Positions 34,744 to 45,664 of a stretch of 64,000 nt of DNA are shown in pieces. Source of the stretch: Cyathus striatus (lineage: Eukaryota; Basidiomycota; Agaricomycetes; Agaricales; Nidulariaceae). The first letter of the stretch is position 1; every line of letters starts with the position of its first letter. The notes under the pieces were generated by a model that saw nothing but the letters and a program-made list of their open reading frames with translations, did no database searches and was not told the origin of the DNA. The stretch spans positions 310,001 to 374,000 of the forward strand of contig JAOVFP010000022.1 in NCBI GenBank assembly GCA_025738555.1, in the 5' to 3' direction. A program made the position numbers and the translations under genes.

Positions 34744-35580
34744 TCATCTCTTGGTCATACTGCCCGAATCATTTCCATGAACAATGGGCTGTGCTCTTCC
34801 TGTCAGCTTGGAGGGATCAAACTGAATTGAAGAAGAGCCACCATCATGGCTTTGAGTGAAATCTGAAAAGGACATGTTGGTCAGGAATTTTATAGCATAG
34901 AAGAAATATAACAAACATTTATTGAAAGTTTTCACCCAGGTTCGCCGCTTAATATATAATACAATCAATAGGATGAGCATCCCAACCGCAACGAGACCTA
35001 GAAGCGTCACTAGGATGGCAACGTTACTGCTTGAATGCTTTGATGATCTTGATGATGATGGTGATGATGCCTCCGGACTAGAATATACCGTAACTGTAGG
35101 AGTGCCAGGACACATAGTAGTTATAGAGCTCTCGATGGGTGTGTAATCCAAATAATCCAAATAATAATCAAAAACAGAGTCTGGTAAGATAGTGATAACG
35201 AGCGTATGGTTGGGGGTGATCAGTTTCCATTGCTCAAAGAGCAGAATTTGATGTGCAATTGATGGATACGAAGAATAATTAGTCAGAGGTAAGACAATTC
35301 CGTCTATGGTGTATTGGACCTTTACTGCAGATGAATTGGAGGTTAACGTCCCGTATAAGGATACGGATGTGCCTATACTCCGTGTTAGTGAAGCCAAAGC
35401 GGTAGGTTATTGAAAACTACCTGTAAAATTGAAGGTAGCCGTTGCTCCAGTTGCATTCGGAAATGTTGTAGTGCCGTTGTATTCTACACCTGCGCCTCCA
35501 CCTTGCCTCCAGTCATTCTCAGAGTATACGATTCTAGGGTCACGGTCATCCACACGTATGAGAGATGTCATGAATGTCAT
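34744..35580 (-). CDS. Single-pass membrane protein, VDDRDP/FTGTS family, copy 1
   Basis: The model is exon 35580-35421, a 48-bp intron, then exon 35372-34744. The ectodomain starts VDDRDPRIVYSENDW, continues EYNGTTTFPNATGATAT and FNFTGTSVSLYGTL, and ends VFDYYLDYLDYTPIE. This pattern is that of a widespread Agaricomycete family of unknown function with a beta-sandwich-like ectodomain; I infer a fold similar to galactose-binding domains. A Ser-rich stalk, one membrane span (VAILVTLLGLVAVGMLILLI) and a basic cytosolic tail follow. No signal peptide precedes VDD, so an upstream exon may be missing. ATG at 35571 is an alternative start. A second optional intron of 54 bp (GTTTGT...TTCAG) could remove FNK-to-FSD. 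It is paralogous to 38650-39543. Confidence 0.75.
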
Positions 35581-35929
35581 TGAATAGGTACTAGGAAGTC
35601 CTAAGAGTTTAGGTATAGGTCAGTGTGAATGAATCCCCAAATGCCACCAACGCCTTATGATCTGCACGAGTAATTAAGCCACAGTTGCTACACAGCAAGT
35701 TCAAACGACTTGAAATGCAAAACTTTATCATCTCAGTCACCTAAAAGCAGAGGCTATGACACTGTTGGTTACACTGGTCATATCACATCGGATGAGATAC
35801 CATCGCATTTTCGTCATATCATAATGCAAAATGCTAGACAGCACGGTAAAAAATCTCATCTGAGTCTAAGAGATTCTTAGAGTTAGAATGTCAAGCACGC
35901 TGTCAGTTCCCTGCAACACTTCAACTGTC

Positions 35930-35975
35930 AGCAAAGATTCGTCTGGAACCACTCAACAGCGGCCTTCCTACCAAA
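35930..35975 (-). pseudogene. Fragment of dienelactone hydrolase 3' end
   Basis: The reverse strand reads RKAAVEWFQTNL, nearly the same as the last residues of the hydrolase at 39857-40991 (KAAVQWFQTNL). The similarity to 39640-39895 continues through the intergenic sequence, so this is the broken edge of a segmental duplication that also created the membrane-protein pair. Confidence 0.8.
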
Positions 35976-36144
35976 AAGTATTGTAAAGAGCAGATACATA
36001 AATGCAAATGTAATATTATATGTTATTTTTTGGAGTAGCGACGATAAAATCGGATTCTATATGTGTATGCTACTTGAATGTGTGGATGGTAGGGTATGAA
36101 GTTCCAAGTGTTGAAAAATATTACGCTCCAACTATTAATAAATT

Positions 36145-37503
36145 TATGAAGTTCCGAGTGTGGAATAATTCACCGTAACCGTAATTCAGTTGTGCCGTAA
36201 ACTCGGGGCGTCATAATTCCGAAAATTCCTGTATTTTTTAGTTTTTTCTACACAGATAGGTACCATTGAATATAAGAATTCATGTATATATTTTTAAACA
36301 AACATATACCCTATTAGTGTTATTTTATAACACATTTTCTGTCAGTTCTTTCTTTTCGGAGAGATTTCCCACGCTTACTGGGGGCGAGCGAATAAGAGGT
36401 ACGTCCATAGGGTTCCCGTTTATCTATCTGTATTGCAGTGAATCATTTCGTAGCTGTGTTTTATCTTAACATTTGTTTAATGCTGAGTATTAAAATAAAA
36501 CACGGAACTTGTCATTTGTAAACACAGAGTAAGACATGTGGCATTTTGGAGCTATTATTCTGTAGCGCATTTAAATAGACAAATGCTTAGACAAAGCTAT
36601 TACTTGATATGATATATATTATTTGTGATTTTGTGACGATATGAACTATGAATTTCGAAGCAATTTCAAAGTATCTCAAGTGAAGGGGTTAATGTGACGA
36701 GATTTAGTGAGTCACCCCAACTGAGCAGGGCAGTGCTTTGGAATTACATCCAAGTTATAAAAATTTGATAGAAAAACAGTTCTATAGCAGAAATCCGATA
36801 GCCCTCTCATTACAAATGTACAACTTCATAATAATGTGCCGTTAACATATCTTAATCTATATCTAAATCCTGAAGGCGAGTGAAAGTGTTCTCGCAATTT
36901 GAATCGGTGCTATGTTCACTGGCATATTATCACAATCACTTCATGCACGTTTTTCATTGCTGATATTTATTTCTTGCATAAACATACATAACGAAGCAAT
37001 GATACTCGCCCCAACAGGCATGGGAATTTTATTTCGTCGTGTTACTAGACACAGATCAAAATACTTCAACAGCACTAGTATTCTGCCGCTTACTTGTTTG
37101 TCACATTAATGTTCCGCAATATACAAGCACAGTTTTAGAATTTAGGTATAGTATTTTACAATTATGAAAGCACAATGGAGAGTATTGCAATGATCAACTG
37201 AAGTACAGAAAGAAAAACGGCAGCCCCTATGGATGTACCTCTTATTCGCTCGCCCCCAGTAAGCGTGGGAAATCTCTCCGAAAAGGAAGACAAAAGAAAG
37301 AACTGACAGAAAATGGGTTATAAAATAACATTAATAAGGTATATGTTTGTTTAAAAATATATACATGAATTCTTATATACAATGGTACCTGTCTGTGTGG
37401 AAAAAACTAAAAAATACAGGAATTTTCGGAATTACGACGCCCCGAGTTTACGGCACAACCGAATTACGGTTACGATGAATTATTCCACACTCGGAACTTC
37501 ATA
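36145..37503. mobile_element. Long-TIR non-autonomous element, copy 1
   Basis: The terminal inverted repeats of about 280 bp (36145-36425 and 37223-37503) start TATGAAGTTCCGAGTGTGG and include CGAGCGAATAAGAG. They are rich in TACGG words. The interior of about 0.8 kb is AT-rich with no transposase. Diverged TIR-like fragments extend outside it (36093-36110 and 38471-38488), so it may be nested in an older copy. Superfamily not assigned; the flanks do not give a clear target duplication. Confidence 0.75.
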
Positions 37504-38470
37504 AGTGTGGAATAATTCACCGTAACCGTAATTCGGCGTCGTAATTCGTAAATTCCGCTATTTTTCATTTCTTTCTGCATACATAGGTACTACTACATAT
37601 CATAATTCATATATATGTCTTTTTAAAAATGTATGCCCTATGATTGTTGTTTTATAGCACATCTCCCATCATTTCTTCCTCCCGTCTTCCTTTCAGAGAA
37701 TTTTCCCACGCTAACAGAGGCGAGCGAATAAGAGTAAATACGTCCGTCGTAGGGGTTCCTTTTTCTTTTTTACATCTGTAATTCAGTCAATCTTTTCATT
37801 ATATACTAAAATAGACTTAGCGCTTTTGTGATTCGTCTCAGGGTGTACAGCTTTGCGAGAAGTGTCCCGCTATAGTTTTGTAATAAGCCAGGATACATGT
37901 AAATTGAAGGCTCGAGGTTTCAGATATTAGTAAGCTCTGTTAACTTGTACTTTCTCATTATGTCAACTACATAGGAATATGAACATTTTAATAAAAATAA
38001 TATATTTGAAGTCACTACACAAGAAACATATAATATTTATGAGAGTGCCTACAAGTTTCATGCGTGTCGACACGCTGGAAAGAGGACACATACGAATAAT
38101 AAACAACGATAGACAGCATAAATTATGAAGTTCTTGTTCACAATGTAATACTGTATATATAACAAAAACATATTAAATACTACAGATAGAATCCCAATAG
38201 AGAGATCTCTTATTCGCTCGCCTTTTCTGTGCGTGGGAATTTCTTGAGATGAAAAGATAAGAGGAAGAATCGACAGAAAATGAACTATAATACAGTGATA
38301 ACAAGACATATGTTTATTTTAAAAACATATACATAATTATGATATGAAATAGCACCTATGTATGCAGAAAGAAATGAAAAATAGCGGAATTTTACGAATT
38401 ACGACGCCCCGAGTTTACGGCACAGCCGAATTACGGTTACGGTGAATTATTCCACACTCGGAACTTCATA
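37504..38470. mobile_element. Long-TIR non-autonomous element, copy 2, abutting copy 1
   Basis: Same family as 36145-37503: left repeat 37504 to about 37760, right repeat about 38195-38470, both with GTGTGGAATAATTCACCG at the end and CGAGCGAATAAGAG inside. The left end lacks the first 12 bases (TATGAAGTTCCG), so the two copies share or lost a terminus at the junction. The interior is shorter and different from that of copy 1. Confidence 0.72.
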
Positions 38471-38649
38471 CACACTTGGAACTTCATATTGGAGCGTCAT
38501 AAAATATTGAAGAATAAGCCAATTCTGAGATTACGGTGACACTTATTTACGGCGAACCGAAATACGGCACAGGTTTTAAGTATGGTGAATTTATTAATAG
38601 ATGGAGCGTCATAAATTGGCTCGTGTTCTGTCTTGATACTTGGAAGTAT

Positions 38650-39543
38650 CTACTTGGTTCTGGATTGTTGTGGAATTTGAATTGCAGACATATCATACGG
38701 TGCTGCAATATAACTGGGAGGGGAGTCCACCCCGTTTAATGTGGGATTAGCACTGAAGGATTCGGATAGCTCAAACGGCACTAAAATAGTGCGGCTATTG
38801 AAATGTTTATCCACATCTAATCTCAACTCATGAGTCATAAGATATGCATTAGTAATGGTTGACTAACGCACAAGATATGAGCCATGTTCTCCACCTTGGC
38901 CACTTGCGGAACATAAAGATCAACATAACGAGAGCGTCCACTGCTACCAGACTCCAGAATACCGCAATATATGGCAAATCGCGGGATTTATGTGTAGGCT
39001 GAAGCCCTGTTTTCATTGGATACGACGAGTTCGTGATGGTAGGAGGTATGATTATGGAGCTGGTTGTGGTAGAAAGCGAGGGACGCGTAGTAGTTATAGG
39101 GCTCTCGATTGGTGTATAATCCAAATAATCCAAATAATAATCAAAAACAGAGCCCGGTAAAATAGTGATAACGAGCGAATGGTTGGAAGTAGTCAGGTTC
39201 CATTGCTCAAAGAGCAGAATTTGGTATGCATTAGACAGATATGAAGAATAATTGGTCATAGGAATGGCAGTTTCGTCTATGGTGTATTGGACCTTTACTG
39301 CGAACGACTTGGGGGATAACGTCCCGTATAAGGATATGGATGTTCCTGTACTCCTTGTCAGTGAAGTCAAAGCGGTAGGATACTGAACCTACCTGTGAAG
39401 TTGAAATTGGCTGTTGCTCCAGTTGCAGTCGGATGTGTTGTAGTGCCGTTGTATTCTAAACCTGGGACTCCACCTTGGAACCAGTCATTCTCAGAGTATA
39501 CGATACTAGGGTCACGGTCATCGACACGTATAAGAGATGTCAT
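38650..39543 (-). CDS. Single-pass membrane protein, VDDRDP/FTGTS family, copy 2
   Basis: Three exons: 39543-39393, 39345-38868 and 38821-38650, with introns of 47 and 46 bp, giving 266 codons. The ectodomain is VDDRDPSIVYSENDW, EYNGTTTHPTATGATANF, NFTGTSISLYGTL, then VFDYYLDYLDYTPIE. A Thr/Ser-rich stalk and one hydrophobic span (IAVFWSLVAVDALVMLIFMF) follow. The third exon encodes a tail with SPPSYIAAPYDMS, a PPxY-like motif common in such tails. Copy 1 shares the ectodomain but not this tail. The frame stays open upstream to 39612, so the start is uncertain and a signal-peptide exon may be missing. The gene's 3' end lies about 180 bp from a long-TIR element. Confidence 0.78.
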
Positions 39544-39856
39544 GAATGTCGTTGAATAGGTACTCGGAAGTATCAAGAGTTTAGGTTGCCACTGACGCCT
39601 TATGATCTGCACGAGTAATTAAGAGCAAGTTCAAATGATCTGATATGCAAACTTTATCATCTCAGTCACCTAAAAGCAGAGGCTATGACACTGTTGGTCA
39701 CACCGGCGACATCACATCAAATGAGGGATGCCATCACATATTCGTCATATCATAATGCAAAATGCTAGACAAAGCGGTAAAAATCTCATCTGAGTCTAAG
39801 AGATTCATAGAGATAACATGTCAAGCACGCGATCAGTTCCCCGCAACCCATTGGCA

Positions 39857-40991
39857 TCAAAGATTCGTCTGGAACCACTGGACAGCGGCCTTAAAAGCAC
39901 CTTCTTTTCCCGCCCTGACTTTAGGATCATTCATATCACCTCGGACAGCAAATCCATGTGTGCATCCTTCCCAGTACACCCTCCTATACCCGTATTCGAA
40001 TGAAGCAAAGATCTCATCTGCCTTTTCCTGTGCAGAGTGAGGGAACTGCTGGTCAACGGTACATGTGTTGATTAAGAGAGGTGCCTTCGACGTCTCTTTG
40101 TATTTCTGCATCATGCTAAAGTTACCACATGTAAGAAATATGAGAGAAGAACTTACTTCGAGGTCGTCGGGGGCGTTAAGGAACGAAGGGTGCGAGCAGA
40201 CAGCGACAGAGATGGCATTTTGGAATGCAAGGTTGAACACGAATCTTCCTATATTTCATAATGTGAGCACTCCACGTCTAACGTCAGTGTGTGATTTGGA
40301 CTTACCCCCGTAGCAATAACCAGTAGCCCCGATGCTGGTTACCCCCTGGGATTTCAACTCAGAGACCACGCTGTCGAGAGGTGCTTGTGACTCCTCAATT
40401 GTATGCAGTCTGAGCCAGCCCGGGAGGTCGAAATTTTTCTAAAGAATACGTTCTCAGGACCTTTCATATATAAGCATATTTCACGACGTACCCCAGGGTC
40501 CATAGCGTCAGCAGGAACGGGATCACCGTCAAAGTTATCCGGAATAACGGTCTACAACGATAGCACTTGAGCTTTCTCTCTAATCACGATCAGATAGGCT
40601 TGCCTTGAAGCCATTCTCAGCGAAATCATCTGCCGTCAGCTGGGAGGTAGCACGAAAGTTTAGCGGTCATGTTTCTACTGTAACAGTTTCAGTAGTACCT
40701 GTGCGTTTATAAGATATGCTCCAAAGGCATCCGGCATATATAGCACAACTTTGTCTTTAGGGTAATTGATTGAAGGTGTGGCGACGTAACAGTCGACTCC
40801 CCTATTTTCTCCCATTTTCCTTTTCACGTTGTTAGGTTAGCACAACCCGGTATCTAGTACGGAGTACAGAACAGACCCTTAGGAGTACCTTCGTGGGTTA
40901 CGCCTGAAATCATCATTCACTAAGCAACAGCAGCAATGGAGAGTGGAAAGTAAAAACGCCTACCCTTGATACAGTCTTTGCAGAAGCTCAT
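39857..40991 (-). CDS. Dienelactone hydrolase family protein (AIM2-like)
   Basis: Alpha/beta hydrolase of the dienelactone hydrolase family; bacterial members open dienelactones in chloroaromatic catabolism, and the fungal AIM2-like group is less well characterised. It starts MSFCKDCIKG and continues GVTHEGTPKG, VDCYVATPSINYPKDKVVLY, LTADDFAENGFK, TVIPDNFDGDPVPADAMDPG, GATGYCYGGRFVFNLAFQ, KAPLLINTCTVDQQFPHSAQ and YWEGCTHGFAVRGD. The catalytic triad is visible: Cys in GYCYGG, Asp in VDQQFPH and His in THGF. At least six introns; one appears to use a GC donor (AAG|GCAAGC). The join near 40830-40900 between GTPKG and VDCYVATP is unresolved and could hide a frameshift. Cytosolic, no signal peptide. 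Confidence 0.85.
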
Positions 40992-42286
40992 TGGAGATTT
41001 GTGAAATGATGGAGAAGCACAAAGAAATTGATTTCATGCGTTCACATCCTGGGACCATTTTATATCACGTTGCCTCCGGTTGAATCCAGAATAGCCTATC
41101 GATCCTTGTGAAACACCGGTCCTGTTAATGACGATTAGCGATAATTATAGCAGCGGGTATAGTTAGTGCTATTCGACTCCGCTTGAAGGATCGCAGATCG
41201 TTATCATAATTAGCATGCTCAATGTAGCTGTACGTTAATGCTGGAAAGTATGAAGCGAATCAAAGTAAGTTGCGACACTGAAGATTCCGCACACGACAGC
41301 CAACACACAGTGCTTCAATTTTCGTTGAAGTTTCGTCGGCCCCTGCTCGGGTTTATTGACTTGGCCACTTCTCTGCGATCTGAACGTAAGGTGTAGGTGA
41401 TTGAAACTGACGACAACCAAGAAGCTTACCAAGATATCGGATCCGTCACTGGGATCAGCATCAGCATAAGATAGATGTGTGACGCAAGTGTACGCGTGTA
41501 CATGTAGTACGCGTGTCCAGGTGTTGACGTCGACGGCGCTTGACATATTGTTTGTAACTAAAGCCATCGGAGATTTCCATTATTTGTTCAGGGGCAGATC
41601 ATCGTCTGCAGTGACACGAAGCTCTCCCGGCCACGGACCCCCACGGCTCTCTTTCCCGCCCCTTCCATGGTTAGTTGTCTGTCAGATCAACAATATATCT
41701 AATCTACTCAAAGGTAAGCTTATGTAACATTTAGACAGAACTCGACTGCCAGCGGCCTGTACAAGTGAGAAATAGCCTGAGGATGTTTCAAGGATGTTTC
41801 AAACATTGTTTGATACTTAGAGTCTTCTACTGACCACGAGGTAAAATAGGGGTAATATCTGTAATTTGGGGGCTACAGCAAGTTATGCCTCGAGGTTAAA
41901 CTCACACCCAGCACCTCGTACTTAATGATAACCTGCAAAGTTTGCATGACATTCTAGCGCACAACTCCTTAATATGTCAGAAACCATTTCTAGCCTCTTG
42001 AAGTAATCATACGTTTGCGAAGCAACCTCTGTATCACTCAAAATGTCATTTATAAAAGCCAAAACCTATCTAGTACGACGTGACAATGAGGTGCAGAAGA
42101 ACAATTATTATGTTCATAGACCTTCCTTGTTAAGATAGATTGACGCCAGCTGCGCTTGCGCGAGGTGATCCCTCATCCACGTTTTCATAGGGATATACTT
42201 CGATGATGGTATGACCACAAATGTATAAGAGCTAGGTCTCCCACTCACCCGCTGTTCGAATAACCTCTCTACTTCTTTACCTGAAA
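40992..42286. other. Intergenic; no convincing gene
   Basis: A 110-residue frame at 41235-41567 (-) has a hydrophobic end, but also an overlapping antisense frame and no recognised domain. I leave it uncalled. The region serves as the 5' side of both the hydrolase (-) and the VWA gene (+). Confidence 0.45.
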
Positions 42287-44489
42287 ATGTTCACGAACTC
42301 GTTTCTATTCTTCGTATTTCTCCCTTTTGTTCTAGGTGGATCTACTAAAAAGGGCTCTGTTCTGTATTCGCATGGAGCTGATGGCAGAGGCCACATAATC
42401 TCAGTGACTGGTAAAACACCTAGGGCGTTCGAAATGTCCTATGTTATTTCTCCTGGGACTACTGACACCGCATCCTTTGTTATCGATGGTGCGATGCATA
42501 TACTCTGGGGTTACTCATTATCAAATTCGTAACATTAACCTCTCTAGGCACCCATTTTAACTTCGCGTCACCACCTACCAAGGCATTCAATAGTAAGCAC
42601 TTCTCGTTGTCAACGCTTTTCTCCCCCTTAATGTGAGCTACATCGTAGGGGAGGCATCCGATCTGCCGGATTCCAATTGCAACGAAATCGAACAGTTTAG
42701 TGCTGACCGCAGTATCCATGTGTCGTTTTCTGGTGAGCAAGTGATTCCTGCTGTGACTGATGCACAACTGTAAGTGTCGTTTCTGTGACATGCTTTCGGT
42801 ACTCAATATAAGTGGCTACTCTGATAGCTACGGAAGTATTTTCGCCCAGAGCTCAGGTAAATGCACCGGCTTCCAGTCCATTCTCTTAGATGCGTTTATT
42901 AGAGGACTTGGAATTGTTCTCATTTTCATCTGTTTTTGGATTCTGCTTCGATGGTTTATCGACAACAACCACCATCCTCGTCTTCGCACATCTTCACGCT
43001 CCAAGCTTCGGATGAGCAGTCGCGCCCCCTCGATCCACAAAAGCGACCTAGCGAGGGCGTCTAAAGAATACAAGGACTCTGGCATTCTCACTTCTCCGGT
43101 CATCGTGCCCGGCGATATTGATACACGTGAAGAAGCACATTCTACACATGCCGTTCCCGTCTCTGTCAAAGGAGATTCTGCTACTCCCACTAAGAACGCC
43201 CCTCTTCCTCCTGAACCCTCGGAACGTGGTTCTGATTCAGGGGATTCGATGTCGTCAATGTATGTGGGCAATAACGGGGGACTCCAGTCCCCTGTCTCTG
43301 TCGCCCCACAGGCCTCTAGTTCCCCTCCTCAGGCGAAATGGACTCCTTATACCGACGTGTCGAAGGTGAATGCATTTGCAGCCACCCCTGCTATTCTGTT
43401 ACCAGCAGAGCGTAATCTTACGCCTCCACCCCCTCCTCCGAGGACGATTCCAAATTTTAACCCAGTCCTTGGACTGCCCCGACCTGCTAAGATTGAAAAA
43501 ATTCTGCAGTACTGTTTTTAACTTCTACGATTTATATTGTTATTGATGAGTTTACAATTACAGAGTTTACGACTTTATCTTCCTCATAGACGACTCTGGA
43601 TCGGTAAGTAGCTAGGTTTGTACAGAGTATACTGTATCTAAAACATTCATAGATGTATGGGTCTTCATGGTCGGAGGCTAGAGAATCCGTCAACGAGCTG
43701 GCCAATTGGATTCTCGATAACGGGTGGGATAGAGATGGAATTACGCTGAGGTTCCTTAATTCAGATCGTCTATTCAGATTCCAAGATCTGAACGGTATAT
43801 CGGTTAGTGTTAGATATATTGATTATCATTAGTATCAGTGATGTCTAAGATACAATATTTATGAACAGGACAAAAACAAGATACGACAGCTCGTCAACAT
43901 GGTGCGCCCCGAAGGTTCGTTAAGTAGGCTTGATTTTTGTCATCTATACTGACCCTCTCACTACGTTAACAGGTGGAACACCTACAGGACAACGTAGTTA
44001 CGAGATTATGAATGCCCATATCGATAAGTTGGAGAAAGCGAAGCATACGCCACTGTACGCTACGATTAAACCCCTCATTATGGTGGTTATTACAGACGGT
44101 GCTCCTAGTACGGTTCTTGCTCCACATTTGATGTATTTTGGCTGATAGAACTGCAGCGGATGGATATGAATATCAGTTATCTCATGTCCTTATGTCGATT
44201 TCCACACGACTGGCAGCGTGCTGTCATCACCCTAACTCGCTGGCAGTCCAGTTTGTTCAAGTTGGAGGGGATCCGACAGCTGCACAGGCTCTAAAAGTCT
44301 TAACGCAGTTGAATACAAATGTATGTTACTAAAATTATCAGAATTTATGATCTTCGTGCTGACGACAACTTTTCTTAGGGTATGGTGGATGCGATTTCCT
44401 CTGCTGATCTGGGATCGCTGTCCCCAGATAAATTGGGTCAGCTCATGCTTGGAGGCGTACATCCTAATGTCAGGACTAAAGGTACCTGA
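42287..44489 (+). CDS. Membrane-anchored von Willebrand A domain protein
   Basis: The hand model has ten exons: 42287-42488, 42548-42592, 42649-42769, 42813-43508, 43564-43603, 43653-43802, 43869-43914, 43973-44107, 44157-44320 and 44379-44489. It gives 569 residues without a stop; all introns are GT-AG and 43-69 bp. Order of parts: signal peptide (MFTNSFLFFVFLPFVLGG), ectodomain of about 120 residues, membrane span (GLGIVLIFICFWILLRWFI), Ser/Pro-rich cytosolic linker (APLPPEPSERG, NLTPPPPPPRTIP), then a VWA domain. The MIDAS metal site is complete: FLIDDSGSM (DxSxS), GGTPTG (Thr) and VITDGAPT (Asp). VWA genes with a Pro-rich leader are known in Agaricomycetes; the upstream signal and membrane parts are unusual. 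The frame is open from the span into the linker, which argues for one gene. Two adjacent genes remain possible. Confidence 0.72.
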
Positions 44490-45664
44490 AGGTATTAGCT
44501 CCATTCACGATTCTCTTTCATCTTCTTCGTTATTTCATAACCTGTCACTTGATCAATCGTTGCCATGAATCGAACTCTTTACTTTCTTGCATCTTGTTTC
44601 ATTGTCACCGTATCAAGCTCTGTAGCATGATCTGTCTCTTTAGCGAGGCTACCTATGATAGTCCCACGTAAAATGAAGATACCAATACTGTCATGTAATG
44701 CGAACTAAAGTCCGATTGTTTTGTCCGCCGCCGTGTTATCTATTTTGTCATTTGTCCCCCCGACTAGTACCGACTCCTGAGATCTTAAATTCAAATACAG
44801 CGTTAGTATGATCGTTCTTATTATTTTACGTGCCTTCTTTGTTAGCAGCATGGTTTCGAATGAATCCTCTTTGATAGATGGGACAGAGTAAGTGCGTTCG
44901 ACAACCGTTAACCTTAGTAAACAAGCCTTCCACACGAGCTTAAGTCGAGAAACCCTTGCATGTACTCTCTTGTCTTTCAGAATTCATACGGATTATGACT
45001 TTAATTTCAACATTTCAATATTCAACGTCAAACGTTCACGTTCAAGCTTCAAGCTTCGAAGAGTACTTAGCAATCGTGCCGCCTAGTTGGCGCAGGCCCG
45101 GGACACTACTTCTAAAGCTTGCGCCACGCTACTGTCAATACACAACAACATTGTACAAAACAACAAACATGGCAACAGCACCCGCCGCCGCGGCTGCCGT
45201 TACAAATGTACACACAGTAAGTAGTACAATAATTCCTCCAGACTATTAACTATCAGCACTCAGAGTCTATCGTTCAGCATATATACGCATCGCTTGTGTG
45301 CAGTACAATAACGTGCATGGCTATGCCATTTACAAGCTCCGCAAAGCGGGCTCTTAGCTCTCCGCTCACTCTCAACCGTACCCAACGTTATGACAATGAC
45401 TTCGTTGTAATGGCCCGCGTTTCCATAGCATCCCAAGTCCAACGTATAGTGTTTGTAGTTTTACTACACCGTTCATATTCTTATTCTCTAGATTCAAAGA
45501 CGATATATAAGATGTCCTGTCGACCAAGATAATCTTCAAAATTCAGCATTCTCAGCATCCCCTATCAAACTATTGTAAGCCCTCTCACACCATTAATGCA
45601 TATAGCACTAGATGGCTCACACTACTTTTCTTAGCTCAATACTAGATATAAAATAGTACACAAT
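44490..45664. other. Intergenic; a doubtful micro-ORF
   Basis: ATG at 45169 begins MATAPAAAAAVTNVHT. If the GTAAGT at about 45219 is spliced to the CAG near 45300, a 33-residue peptide ending IYKLRKAGS results. There is no family match I know of, so I do not call it. A short AAGCTTC-type repeat lies near 45043-45062. The rest is upstream sequence of the gene at 45665. Confidence 0.4.

Noticed and set aside
41235..41567. 110-residue minus-strand frame with a hydrophobic stretch
   Set aside because: Overlapped antisense by another frame, no recognised domain, no supporting splice sites; could be a real small gene but not supported.
45169..45350. 33-residue spliced peptide MATAPAAAAAV...
   Set aside because: Depends on one guessed intron and has no family or context support.
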